Source: Roseiarcus sp963751165 (lineage in GTDB: Bacteria; Pseudomonadota; Alphaproteobacteria; Rhizobiales; Beijerinckiaceae). From it: a DNA stretch of 64,000 nt. The stretch lies in NCBI GenBank assembly GCA_963751165.1, contig CAVVTP010000019.1, forward strand, positions 186,001 to 250,000. The letters run 5' to 3'. Shown in pieces: positions 8,598 to 16,987 of the stretch (its first letter is position 1; every line of letters starts with the position of its first letter). The notes below the pieces were generated by a model that was not told where the DNA came from, did not search any database, and worked only from the letters and a program-made list of their open reading frames with translations. Made by a program: the position numbers and the translations under genes.

Positions 8598-9551
8598 TCA
8601 GGCGCCGTAGTCGGCTGGGTTGAACACCCGCTTGGTCGAGCAGAATTCGCAGGTGACGCCAATCATCCCGTCATCACCGATCATGTGCTTCACTTCTTCG
8701 GGAGGGAAGCTGCGCAGCATTGCGTCGACCCCTTCGGCCGAGCAGCGGCAGACCGCGACAAGGCCGGTCGGGTCGAAAACCCGCACGCCCAGCTCATTGA
8801 ACAGGCGGAACAGCAGGCGTTCGGCGGACAGCGTCGGGTCGATCAGCTCGTGAGCTTCCGTGGTTGCGGCGCGGGCTTGGGCTTCGACCCATGCATCGTC
8901 CTCCTCGACCCGATGCAGTTCCGTCCCCTCGGGCGCGTCCCCCGGGTGGAAATCGGCGCGCCGCTGCGGCGAGTCAGGAAGGTGCTGAACGATAAGCCCC
9001 CCGGCCCGCCAAGCCCGGCTGCGGGCCGCGACCGTCTCGCCAACCGCGAGCCGCACCAGCGTCGGGATCTGCTCCGATCGCTCGAAATAATGATGCGCCG
9101 CGCGCTCGAAGCCCTGACCCTCGAGAGCGATGACGCCCTGATAGCGGGTCATTTCCCCGCCTGGATCGACGGTGAAAGCCATGTGGCCACGGCCCAGCAA
9201 GTCCGCGCTCCCCTCCGCGCCCGCAACTCTTGCCCTGTCGAATCGCGCCAGAGCCCGGAAGTTCGACGGGGCATCGAAGTCAACGAGCACCATCGACACC
9301 GGACCGTCCGTCTTGGTTTGCAGCTGGAAACGGCCCTCGAGCTTCAGGGTCGAGCCGAGGAGCGCCGCTAGCGTTACGGCCTCTGCCACCAGTTTCGACA
9401 CCGGCTCCGGGTAATCGTGTCGCTTGAGAAGCTGATCGACCGCTGGACCCAGTCGAACGAGACGCCCTCGGGAGCTCAAGGCTTCGACGGCGAAGGGTAA
9501 GACGATGTCGTCGACGACTGTGGCGGAAGCGACCCGCTCCGCGACTCTCAC
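8598..9551 (-). CDS. hslO: Redox-regulated chaperone Hsp33
   Basis: This zinc-binding chaperone holds unfolding proteins during oxidative stress. The C-terminal redox switch cysteines are present as CRC and, about 30 residues later, CEFC near the end. The N-terminal domain (SKLVAEAVTLAALLGSTLKLEGRF) matches Hsp33. I chose the GTG at 9551, which overlaps the argF stop (GTGA). It has a GGAGG ribosome site six bases upstream and gives 317 residues. Longer upstream starts would lie inside argF. The order argD-argF-hslO suggests one operon. This order is common in Rhizobiales. Confidence 0.9.
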   Translation of the reverse strand: MRVAERVASATVVDDIVLPFAVEALSSRGRLVRLGPAVDQLLKRHDYPEPVSKLVAEAVTLAALLGSTLKLEGRFQLQTKTDGPVSMVLVDFDAPSNFRALARFDRARVAGAEGSADLLGRGHMAFTVDPGGEMTRYQGVIALEGQGFERAAHHYFERSEQIPTLVRLAVGETVAARSRAWRAGGLIVQHLPDSPQRRADFHPGDAPEGTELHRVEEDDAWVEAQARAATTEAHELIDPTLSAERLLFRLFNELGVRVFDPTGLVAVCRCSAEGVDAMLRSFPPEEVKHMIGDDGMIGVTCEFCSTKRVFNPADYGA

Positions 9552-10486
9552 AGCCGACCTCCGAGGCACCACGCGAGCACCCCCTTCTGCGCATGGAGGC
9601 GATTTTCCGCCTCGTCCCATACAGCCGATTGCGGGCCGTCGATCACCTCATCAGTGACCTCTTCGCCCCGATGCGCGGGCAGGCAATGCATGAAGATGGC
9701 GTCAGGCGCGGCGCGGTTCATCAGCGCGCTGTTGACCTGGTAGGGTCGAAGCAGGTTGTGGCGTCTGCCCTCGTCCTCATCGCCCATCGACACCCAGCAA
9801 TCCGAGATGACGGCCGCAGCGTCCTTCACGGCTTCCTCCGGGTCCTCGCGCAAAACGATATTGGCGCCTGCAGCGCGGGCCGCCGCAAGGCGCTGCTTCG
9901 TCGGCTGCAACCCCGGCGGGCAAGCGATGTCGAGCGTGAAGTCGAGGCGGGCGGAGGCGTCGATCCAGGACGACAGAACATTGTTGTAGTCACCAGACCA
10001 GGCGATCTTGCGGCCGCGGATCGCGCCTTTCCTCTCCTCGAATGTGAGAATGTCAGCCATCACCTGGCAGGGATGCGATTGTTTGGTGAGCCCGTTGATG
10101 ACCGGAACGGTCGAATAGGCAGCCATCTCGAGAATATGCTCCTGGCTGAGGATGCGGATGACGATCGCCTCGACGTAGCGCGACAGGACCCGCGCGGTGT
10201 CGGCGATCGTCTCCCCGCGGCCGAGCTGCATCTCCGCGCCTGTCAGCATGATCGTCTCGCCGCCGAGTTGGCGCATTGCGACGTCGAAGGAAACGCGCGT
10301 GCGCGTCGAGGGCCGATCAAAAATCATCGCGAGCGTCTTGCCCTCGAGCGGGCGGTCCGTGCGCGCCGCACCCTTGACGCTCGCCTTCTTCATCGCCGCC
10401 GACATCTCCAATATCCGCCGAAGCTCGGCGGTCGTCAGGTCGAGGAGTCCAAGAAAGTGCCGCGGGGCGGCGGCGGGAGCATTCAT
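9548..10486 (-). CDS. argF: Ornithine carbamoyltransferase
   Basis: This 312-residue enzyme makes citrulline from ornithine and carbamoyl phosphate in arginine synthesis. The carbamoyl phosphate site DRPSTRTRVSFD is visible, as are SQEHILEMA, the HPCQ motif, and the ornithine-binding HCLPAHRGEEVTDEV near the C-terminus. The length is typical for anabolic ArgF. It starts 8 bases after the argD stop and overlaps the hslO start by GTGA, so the three genes are very likely co-transcribed from the argD promoter. Confidence 0.93.
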   Translation of the reverse strand: MNAPAAAPRHFLGLLDLTTAELRRILEMSAAMKKASVKGAARTDRPLEGKTLAMIFDRPSTRTRVSFDVAMRQLGGETIMLTGAEMQLGRGETIADTARVLSRYVEAIVIRILSQEHILEMAAYSTVPVINGLTKQSHPCQVMADILTFEERKGAIRGRKIAWSGDYNNVLSSWIDASARLDFTLDIACPPGLQPTKQRLAAARAAGANIVLREDPEEAVKDAAAVISDCWVSMGDEDEGRRHNLLRPYQVNSALMNRAAPDAIFMHCLPAHRGEEVTDEVIDGPQSAVWDEAENRLHAQKGVLAWCLGGRL

Positions 10487-10494
10487 GGGCTTGA

Positions 10495-11703
10495 TCAGTT
10501 GATGGCGACAGCGAGGCGGTCCTCCAGAGCGGCGCAGGCGGCGTTGAGGCGCCGCACGCCCTCGGAGATTTCCTCCTCGGTGACCACCAGAGGCGGCAAA
10601 AGCCGCACGACATTGTCGCCGGCTGGGATGACCAGGATCTTCTGGGCCAGCGCGGCCTCGGCAAAGTCGGCCGGCGGAACCTTCAGCCTGAGGCCGACCA
10701 TCAGGCCTTCACCCCTCACCTCTTCGATAACGCTTGGCCAGCCATCCCTGAGTTCGGCGAGGCGCTGGCGTAGGACGAGGCCGAGCTGGCCGACATGCTC
10801 GAGGAATCCAGGCGCGAGGATAACATCGAGGGTCGCGTTGCCGATCGCCATGGCGAGGGGATTGCCGCCGAAAGTTGTCCCATGAACGCCTAAGCTCAGT
10901 CCCCGCGCCGCGTCCGCCGTCGCAAGGCAGGCCGACATGGGAAAGCCGCCGCCGATGCCCTTGGCGGAGGTGAGGATGTCCGGCCGGACGCCGCAGAGCT
11001 CATAAGCGAAAAGACGCCCTGTGCGGCCCATCCCGGTCTGAACCTCATCGAAGATCAGAAGGAGTTCACGGCTGTCACAAATTTGGCGCAGACCGTGCAG
11101 AAAAGCAGGTGGGATCAACCGCACGCCGCCTTCGCCCTGAATCGGTTCAATCATAATCGCGGCCGTCTCCGGCCCGATCGCCGCCTCGACCGAAGGCAGG
11201 TCAGACACCGGAATCTGATCGAAGCCCTCGACTTTCGGGCCGAAGCCTTCGAGATATTTCTTTTGGCCTCCCGCTGAGATGGTGGCGAGTGTCCGGCCGT
11301 GGAACGCGCCCTCGAAAGTCAAAATCCGATAGCGGTCCGGGTGGCCGCCGACCCACTGGCGGCGCCGGGCCATTTTGATCGCCGCCTCGTTCGCCTCGGC
11401 CCCCGAATTGGTGAAGAAAACGAGATCGGCGAAGGTCGCGTCAACGAGGCGATGGGCGAAACGCTCTCCCTCGGGATTCTGGTACAGGTTCGACACGTGC
11501 CAGACCTTCGAGCCCTGGCGCACCAGGGCCTCGACCAAGTGGGGATGGGCATGCCCGACCGACGTCACGGCAATTCCTGCGCCGAAGTCGAGATAGCGCT
11601 CGCCGGTCGTCGAGATGAGCCAACAGCCCTCTCCGCGATCGAAGGCAACATTTGCGCGCGCATAAGTCGGCACGATCGCTGAAGGCGTTCGAGCGGAGCT
11701 CAC
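10495..11703 (-). CDS. argD: Acetylornithine aminotransferase
   Basis: This 402-residue class III PLP-dependent aminotransferase converts N-acetylglutamate semialdehyde to acetylornithine, and may also serve lysine synthesis. TNSGAEANEAAIKMAR lies at the cofactor phosphate site, IFDEVQTGMGRTG holds the PLP-contacting aspartate, and SAKGIGGGFPM contains the Schiff-base lysine. The start is a GTG with GGGAG eight bases upstream. It is the first gene of argD-argF-hslO. An unusually placed terminator-like hairpin lies about 60 bases before the start codon, and gcrA is divergent. Confidence 0.93.
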   Translation of the reverse strand: MSSARTPSAIVPTYARANVAFDRGEGCWLISTTGERYLDFGAGIAVTSVGHAHPHLVEALVRQGSKVWHVSNLYQNPEGERFAHRLVDATFADLVFFTNSGAEANEAAIKMARRRQWVGGHPDRYRILTFEGAFHGRTLATISAGGQKKYLEGFGPKVEGFDQIPVSDLPSVEAAIGPETAAIMIEPIQGEGGVRLIPPAFLHGLRQICDSRELLLIFDEVQTGMGRTGRLFAYELCGVRPDILTSAKGIGGGFPMSACLATADAARGLSLGVHGTTFGGNPLAMAIGNATLDVILAPGFLEHVGQLGLVLRQRLAELRDGWPSVIEEVRGEGLMVGLRLKVPPADFAEAALAQKILVIPAGDNVVRLLPPLVVTEEEISEGVRRLNAACAALEDRLAVAIN

Positions 11704-11762
11704 CTGTCCAACTCCCTGTCCGCGTTGGTCGCGGCTTTGCCAAGGCCGCCCCCTGCCGATGT

Positions 11763-11790
11763 AAAAAAAACGCCGCCCCGCTGGGGCGGC
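11763..11790 (-). terminator. Rho-independent terminator-like hairpin in the argD leader
   Basis: On the minus strand an 8-bp GC-only stem (GCCGCCCC, loop AGC, GGGGCGGC) is followed by one G and eight consecutive T residues. This is a textbook intrinsic terminator. It lies between a candidate promoter (about 11804-11833) and the argD GTG at 11703, not after a gene. It may act as an attenuator for the arginine operon or end a very short RNA. No leader peptide could be fitted between promoter and hairpin. Confidence 0.75.
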
Positions 11791-11803
11791 TTGCCGTGCG
11801 CAA

Positions 11804-11840
11804 GATATAGCGGAAGCGTCCCGATCTGGTCAATTGACCA
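11804..11840 (-). promoter_or_regulatory. Candidate argD promoter with overlapping palindromic operator
   Basis: On the minus strand TTGACC (11833-11828) and TATATC (11809-11804) are separated by 18 bases, a plausible housekeeping promoter. The -35 box lies inside a perfect 14-bp palindrome, TGGTCAATTGACCA, at 11827-11840. A repressor bound there would block the promoter. The TGGT..ACCA shape resembles GntR-type sites, but the regulator is not identified. Confidence 0.45.
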
Positions 11841-12170
11841 TGCGTCAAACGAAAAGCCTGTGCGCGGTTCGCAGCGAGATCTTCGGTCCACCGAGCCTCT
11901 GATGGGCCTCAGGCAATCGAATTGGGAGTGAGCCAATATTGCGGCGGCGCCGAGACCTGTTGAAAACCCCGGTGACGGAGTGTCTCGAACTCTTGCACAC
12001 AATTCAACGAGTAGTGTAGTTTTCTCCTCGATGGCCACGAGATGTCGTGGTGAGCGCTTCAAGAGATGGATGGTTGGCGTTTTGCCCGATGGAGTGGATC
12101 CTTGGGCCCGGAAAGGGATTCTGCGCCAGCCATACCTTTCAAGGCGAAAGAATTGACGGGCGAGGCGACC
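11841..12170 (+). promoter_or_regulatory. Upstream region of gcrA
   Basis: No gene is seen here. A weak promoter-like pair TTGCAC (11993) and TGTAGT (12015) with a 16-base spacer faces gcrA. An inverted repeat CCACGA-GATG-TCGTGG lies at 12035-12050. One GATTC (a GANTC methylation site for CcrM) lies at 12117-12121, about 50 bases before the start codon. CcrM and GcrA control each other in several alphaproteobacteria, so this site may matter. Confidence 0.3.
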
Positions 12171-12710
12171 ATGTCCTGGACGGATGAACGAGTGGAGCAG
12201 CTTCGGCAGCATTGGATTGAGGGCAAGAGCGCGAGCCAGATCGCAACTCTGCTTGGTCACGGCCTGAGCCGCAATGCCGTCATTGGCAAGGTTCATCGGC
12301 TGGGCCTGGCCTGCCGAGCGAAGTCGCCGAGTTCCGCGGCTCAACGTCCGAGAGTCTCGACGCCACAGCAGCAGGCCAATCGTCCCGGCATCCCCCGCGC
12401 GGCGCCTGTAGCGCATCGGATGGTGCGCGGCGCGACGGCGCTTGCGATCGCCACGCTGGCCGACGCCGAAGCTGAACCGGAAGCGTACGAAAGCGTCGTG
12501 CTGCCGATGTCGCTTCGGGTGACGATTGTCGAATTGAAGGAGGCGATGTGCCGCTGGCCTCTCGGCGACCCGGCCAGCCCGGACTTCCGATATTGCGGTT
12601 CGCCAGCGGCCAGCGGCCCGTACTGCGCTCATCATGGCCGATTGGCCTATCAGCCCCCGCAGGAGCGCCGACGGGAACGAGACCGCCAACGACGCCTCTC
12701 GTTGCGCTGA
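12171..12710 (+). CDS. gcrA: GcrA cell-cycle regulator
   Basis: This 179-residue transcription cofactor of alphaproteobacteria binds sigma70 and reads GANTC methylation to time cell-cycle genes. The conserved N-terminus, MSWTDERVEQLRQHWIEGKS followed by ASQIATLLG and SRNAVIGKVHRLGL, forms the DNA-binding part. A variable linker rich in Pro and Ala follows. The C-terminal sigma-interacting part ends with CRWPLGDPASPDFRYCG and YCAHHGRLAY. The start at 12171 was chosen because the family begins MSWTDERV. Upstream in-frame codons are not conserved. It is divergent from argD and convergent with phoB, with a 20-base gap. Confidence 0.93.
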   Translation: MSWTDERVEQLRQHWIEGKSASQIATLLGHGLSRNAVIGKVHRLGLACRAKSPSSAAQRPRVSTPQQQANRPGIPRAAPVAHRMVRGATALAIATLADAEAEPEAYESVVLPMSLRVTIVELKEAMCRWPLGDPASPDFRYCGSPAASGPYCAHHGRLAYQPPQERRRERDRQRRLSLR

Positions 12711-12730
12711 CCATCCGCCAACGCCAGCGC

Positions 12731-13472
12731 CTAAATCCTTCCGAAGGTTTCGTCGAAGGCGTAGCCCGCGCCGCGCACCGTGCGAATGGGGTCGCGCTCC
12801 CGTCCTCGGGACAGCGCCTTGCGCAGTCGTCCAACATGCACATCGACCGTGCGCTCGTCGATCTCGGCCGATTGCCCCCATACTCCGTCGAGCAGCTGGG
12901 CCCGAGTGAACACCCGGCCGGGCTTCTCCAGCAGATATTCGAGCAACCGGAATTCGGTCGGGCCGAGATGAATATCGCGCGCGCCGCGTCGGACGCGCCG
13001 GGTTTCGCGGTCGAGGTCGAGGTCGCCGGCGCCGAAGCCGGTCGGCGATGCGCTCAGGTCGGCTGCGACGCAAGAGCGCCCGCACGCGCGCCATTAATTC
13101 GGGAACCGAGAAGGGCTTGACGACATAGTCGTCCGCGCCGACAGACAGGCCGCGCACACGCTCGGCTTCCTCGCCGCGCGCGGTCACCATGATGACCGGC
13201 AGCGTGCGCGTGTTCTCGCGCGCCCTCAGCCGGCGGCAGATCTCGAGGCCCGACACGCCCGGCAGCATCCAGTCGAGGATGACCAGGTCGGGAGCATTTT
13301 CTGCCAAGCGAAGCTCGGCCTCGTCGCCCCGCTCGACGCTTTCGACAACATAGCCTTCGGCCTCGAGATTGTAGGCGAGTAGCAACGCGAGATCCAATTC
13401 GTCTTCGACGACAAGGATACGCGGCCCTGAAATCGAGCTTGCGCGCGCGTTTTCCCTGCGCACTTGATTCAT
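12731..13472 (-). CDS. phoB: Phosphate response regulator PhoB, split by a frameshift
   Basis: The receiver domain (ILVVEDELDLALLLAYNLEA, Asp in LVILDWMLPGVSG, Thr in IMVTARG, Lys in VKPF) runs to LLRRSRPERIADRL. The frame is then lost at about 13034. The DNA-binding domain resumes in another frame as GAGDLDLDRETRRV, then TEFRLLEYLLEKPGRVFTRA, to the VRGAGYAFDE end. One extra base at cttcggcgcc explains it. Repaired, the protein is about 246 residues, slightly long because of its N-terminal extension. Its ATG overlaps the phoU stop (ATGA). PhoB activates Pho-box promoters, including the one before pstS. Confidence 0.85.
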
Positions 13473-14191
13473 ACTTCGCCCCCCGCAGCCTCGATGTCGA
13501 TGTCGGTCTCTTGCCGGCCACGCGGACGTTCGGAAGTCATCGCCTCGCCGGTGACGAGGTAGATCACGGTCTCAGCGACGTTGGTCGCGTGGTCACCTAT
13601 GCGCTCGATGTTCTTGGAGCAGAAAAGCAGGTGGGTGCAGAACGAGATGTTGCGCGGGTCTTCCATCATGTGAGTCAAAAGATCGCGGAAGACCGAGTCT
13701 TCCAGGGCGTCCAGATCGGCGTCGCGCTCCCAGACTTCCCGGGCGCGCTCGGCGTCCCGCTGGGCATAGGCGTCGAGCACGTCCTTCATCAGCTCGGTGG
13801 CGACCTCGTTCATGTGCCTGAGGCCGACGATGGCCCGCGGTACCCGCGCCTCGGCCCCGATCTTGATTGTGCGCTTGGCGATGTTCTTGGCGAGATCGCC
13901 GACCCGCTCGAGATCGCCGGCGATGCGGATGGCCCCGATCAGCTCGCGCAGGTCGACCGCCACCGGCTGACGCCGCGCGATCGTCATCACCGCCAGATTC
14001 TCGATCTCGCGCTGCAGCGCGTCGAGCCGCGGATCCGTCGCGACGACCTGGTGGGCGAGGGCCATATCCCCGCTTGAGAGCGCGTCCATGGCGTCGATCA
14101 CCATTTTCTCGGCGATGCCGCCCATCTCGGCGATTCGTCGCTCGAGGGTGTCGAGTTCCTTGTCGTATGACTTGACTGTATGGTTGACCAC
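13469..14191 (-). CDS. phoU: Phosphate signalling protein PhoU
   Basis: This 240-residue PhoU consists of two repeats of a three-helix bundle. The metal-binding style motifs appear as RIAGDLERVGDLAKNIAKRT in the first half and SKNIERIGDHATNVAE in the second. PhoU links the PstSCAB transporter to the PhoR kinase and keeps the regulon off when phosphate is plentiful. It lies between pstB and phoB in the order pstS-C-A-B-phoU-phoB. It overlaps phoB by four bases, indicating coupling. Confidence 0.93.
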   Translation of the reverse strand: MVNHTVKSYDKELDTLERRIAEMGGIAEKMVIDAMDALSSGDMALAHQVVATDPRLDALQREIENLAVMTIARRQPVAVDLRELIGAIRIAGDLERVGDLAKNIAKRTIKIGAEARVPRAIVGLRHMNEVATELMKDVLDAYAQRDAERAREVWERDADLDALEDSVFRDLLTHMMEDPRNISFCTHLLFCSKNIERIGDHATNVAETVIYLVTGEAMTSERPRGRQETDIDIEAAGGEV

Positions 14192-14206
14192 GGCTTCCGC
14201 TCCCCC

Positions 14207-15026
14207 TCAGCCGAATCGGCCGGTGACGTAGTCCTGCGTGCGCTTGTCGCGCGGCGAAGTGAAGACTTTGTCCGTCTCGTTGAACTCGACCATCTCGCCC
14301 AGATACATGAAAGCCGTATAGTGGGAGACGCGCGCCGCCTGCTGCATGTTGTGGGTGACGATCGCGATGGTGTAGTCGACGGATAGCTCGTCGATCAGTT
14401 CTTCGATCTTGGCCGTCGAGATCGGGTCGAGCGCGGACGCCGGTTCGTCGAACAGGATCACTTCCGGACTGATCGCCACGGTGCGGGCGATACAGAGGCG
14501 CTGCTGCTGTCCGCCCGAGAGACTGAGGCCGCTTGCTTTCAACTTATCCTTGACCTCGCCCCACAGCGCTGACCGCTTGAGCGCCGAATTCGACACGGTC
14601 GTCCATCTCGGACTTCGGCAACTTTTCGTAGAGACGGACGCCGAAGGCGATGTTGTCGTAGATGGTCATCGGGAATGGCGTCGGCTTCTGGAACACCATG
14701 CCGACGCGGGAGCGCAGGAGATTGAGGTCAAGGCGATTGGAGAGGATGTTTTCTCCATCGAGCAGGACTTCGCCCTCCGCCCGCTGGCCTGGGTAGAGAT
14801 CGTACATCCGATTGAGCACGCGCAGAAGCGTCGACTTGCCGCAGCCGGACGGGCCGATGAAGGCGGTGACCTGGCCCTCGTAAAGGTTCAGATTGACTTC
14901 TTTCAGGGCGCGGTTCTCGCCATAGTAAAAATTGAGGCCCCGAACCGTGATTTTGTTCTTGTGCGCGCTTGCCGGTCTTGCCGGCTTCTCGGCGGCGTCT
15001 TCGTTGTTCATGAGCATGCCTTCCAA
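14207..15026 (-). CDS. pstB: Phosphate ABC transporter ATPase PstB, split by a frameshift
   Basis: PstB powers high-affinity phosphate import. The N-terminal part has the Walker A FIGPSGCGKSTLLRVLNRM and Q-loop GMVFQKPTPFPMTIYDN. It leaves frame after EMDDRVE at about 14588. The rest continues in another frame with SALKRSALWGEV, signature LSGGQQQRLCIARTVA, Walker B ILFDEPASALDPIST and the H-loop IVTHNM. Removing one T from gaattcg restores a normal protein of about 272 residues. The pstB-specific ending QDYVTGRFG is intact. The start could be 15026 or an ATG 9 or 15 bases later. Confidence 0.87.
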
Positions 15027-15029
15027 ATC

Positions 15030-15887
15030 CTACTTCTGTTGCGCTTGGGCGGACAACGCGCGAGCCGCAATGCTGAGCGCCAGGACCGCCAACGTAATGA
15101 TGAGAGCCCCGGTCCAGGCCAGCTGTTGCCAGTCCTTGTAAGGGCTCAGCGCAAATTGAAAGATCACGGTCGGCAGGCTCGATATCGGGCTTGTGAGGCT
15201 CGTGCTGAAGAACTGATTGTTCAGAGCGGTGAACAGGAGCGGCGCGGTTTCGCCGCTGATGCGCGCAACCGCGAGCAGCACGCCGGTGACCAGGCCCGCT
15301 CTTGCAGCGCGATAACCGATCCGCTGGATCACCAGGGAACGCGGCATGCCGAGCGCGGAGCCGGCTTCGCGCAGGGAGTTGGGAACCAGGTTCAACATGT
15401 CTTCGGTCGTCCGAACCACCACCGGCACCACGAGGACCGCCAAAGCGACCGCGCCAGCGATGGCCGAGAAATGCCCCATCGGCGCGACAATGATCTCGTA
15501 GACGAAGAGGCCGATCACGATCGACGGAGCGCTCAGCAGGATGTCGTTGATGAAGCGAACGACAATCGCGAGTCTCGAATGCTTGCCGTATTCCGCCAGG
15601 TAGGTGCCCGCCAGCATGCCGAGCGGCGTGCCTATGACGACGCCGATCACCGTCATGATCAGGCTGCCGACGATCGCGTTCAAGAGGCCCCCGCTGCTGC
15701 CGGGCGGCGGCGTATTTTCGGTGAAAACGGCAAGCGACAGTCCGGCGAATCCCTTCCAGACCAGAACCACGAGAATCATGAACAACCCTGTCAGGCCGAC
15801 TGCGGCGGCCGCGACGCTGAGGCCCATCCACATGGCGTTTCGGCGACGGCGAGCGGGATAACGAGCCGAGGCGGAATAAGAGGACAC
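15030..15887 (-). CDS. pstA: Phosphate ABC transporter permease PstA
   Basis: This 285-residue inner-membrane permease has about six transmembrane segments. The BPD-type cytoplasmic loop that contacts PstB is visible as LREAGSALGMPRSLVIQRI. The GGLLNAIVGSLIMT and GTPLGMLAGTYLAEY blocks are typical of PstA. Together with PstC it forms the phosphate channel. It starts 4 bases after the pstC stop and ends 3 bases before pstB, so the genes are one unit. Confidence 0.93.
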   Translation of the reverse strand: MSSYSASARYPARRRRNAMWMGLSVAAAAVGLTGLFMILVVLVWKGFAGLSLAVFTENTPPPGSSGGLLNAIVGSLIMTVIGVVIGTPLGMLAGTYLAEYGKHSRLAIVVRFINDILLSAPSIVIGLFVYEIIVAPMGHFSAIAGAVALAVLVVPVVVRTTEDMLNLVPNSLREAGSALGMPRSLVIQRIGYRAARAGLVTGVLLAVARISGETAPLLFTALNNQFFSTSLTSPISSLPTVIFQFALSPYKDWQQLAWTGALIITLAVLALSIAARALSAQAQQK

Positions 15888-15891
15888 GACG

Positions 15892-16887
15892 CTACCTCCC
15901 CTGCTGCGTTTCGAGGCGCATCAACATGATCCGAGCAATTGCCAGGACAACGAACGTGATCATGAAAAGGATCAGGCCAAGTGCAATGAGCGACGAGGTA
16001 TAGAGATCGCCGACCGCCTCGGTAAATTCGTTGGCGATGCTCGCCGAGATTGTCGTTCCCGGCGCGAGCAGCGACGCCGAGATCTTGTGCGCGTTGCCGA
16101 TCACGAAGGTGACCGCCATCGTTTCGCCGAGGGCGCGACCGAGTCCGAGCATAACGCCGCCGATGACCCCGACGCGGGTGTAGGGAATGACGACGTTCCA
16201 GATAACCTCCCATTTGGTGCAGCCGATTCCGTAGGCCGATTCCTTCAGCATCGGCGGCACGGTATCGAACACGTCGCGTGAAATGGACGCGACGAAGGGC
16301 AGAACCATGATCGCCAGGATCAGCGACGCGGTCAGGATGCCGATGCCGTAAGGCGGGCCCGCGAACAGGGAATTGAGCACCGGAACGTTGGCGAAGAGCG
16401 CAATGAAGAACGGCTGCAGATATTGCTGGAGAAAAGGCGCGAAGATGAACAGGCCCCAGATTCCGTAAATAATGCTTGGAATGCCCGCCAACAGCTCGAT
16501 GGCGGTGCCGATCGGTCGCCGCAAGGAGGCTGGACATAGCTCAGTGAGAAAGACTGCGACTCCGATTCCGAGAGGCACCGCGATCGCCATGGCGATCGCG
16601 GACGTGATGACGGTTCCGTAGATCGGCGCGAGCGCGCCGAATTTCTCAGTCACCGGATTCCAAATCTGGGTGGTGAAGAAGCCGAGCCCGAAAGCCTGAA
16701 ACGCTGGCATCGAGCCCTTGATCAAGGATCCGATCACCCCGCCCAGGATTAGCAGAACGGCGAGCGCGCCGCTTTGCGTGAGGAGGCGAAAGAACTTGTC
16801 GCCCGCCGCAAAGCGGCTGATCGCACGTGCACGGCTCTCGGCTGCAGAGCCCGCCGTCTTGATGTACGGCATCACGGTCTCAGTCAT
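15892..16887 (-). CDS. pstC: Phosphate ABC transporter permease PstC
   Basis: This 331-residue membrane permease partners PstA. Family blocks include GTVITSAIAMAIAVPLGIGV, ELLAGIPSIIYGIWGL and the EAA-like loop LKESAYGIGCTKWEVIWNVV, followed by GLGRALGETMAVTFVIGNA. About six helices are evident. The cytoplasmic N-terminus has about 35 residues. The 100-base gap from pstS contains a stable hairpin that may set the ratio of binding protein to permease. Confidence 0.93.
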   Translation of the reverse strand: MTETVMPYIKTAGSAAESRARAISRFAAGDKFFRLLTQSGALAVLLILGGVIGSLIKGSMPAFQAFGLGFFTTQIWNPVTEKFGALAPIYGTVITSAIAMAIAVPLGIGVAVFLTELCPASLRRPIGTAIELLAGIPSIIYGIWGLFIFAPFLQQYLQPFFIALFANVPVLNSLFAGPPYGIGILTASLILAIMVLPFVASISRDVFDTVPPMLKESAYGIGCTKWEVIWNVVIPYTRVGVIGGVMLGLGRALGETMAVTFVIGNAHKISASLLAPGTTISASIANEFTEAVGDLYTSSLIALGLILFMITFVVLAIARIMLMRLETQQGR

Positions 16888-16951
16888 CGCTTCAAAAACT
16901 CCTGCGGAGCCCCCGGGCCGGCCTGCCGGCGCGCCTCGCTGGGAGCGAATC

Positions 16952-16969
16952 GGAGAGCCGAGGCTCTCC
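16952..16969 (-). other. Hairpin between pstS and pstC
   Basis: GGAGAGCC-GA-GGCTCTCC is a perfect 8-bp inverted repeat with a two-base centre. It lies 18 bases after the pstS stop on the transcript. There is no T-run after it, so it is more likely an RNA-stabilising or processing hairpin than a terminator. Such hairpins after a binding-protein gene raise its expression over the permease genes. Confidence 0.6.
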
Positions 16970-16987
16970 TGATCCCCGCGTCAGATA

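Noticed and set aside
9593..10885. Plus-strand frame of 430 codons across argF and argD
   Set aside because: It is antisense to two conserved enzymes and has no recognisable domain.
11700..13472. A 590-codon minus-strand frame joining the PhoB receiver domain to a long basic protein
   Set aside because: After residue 140 it runs antisense through gcrA. The extension exists only because of the phoB frameshift.
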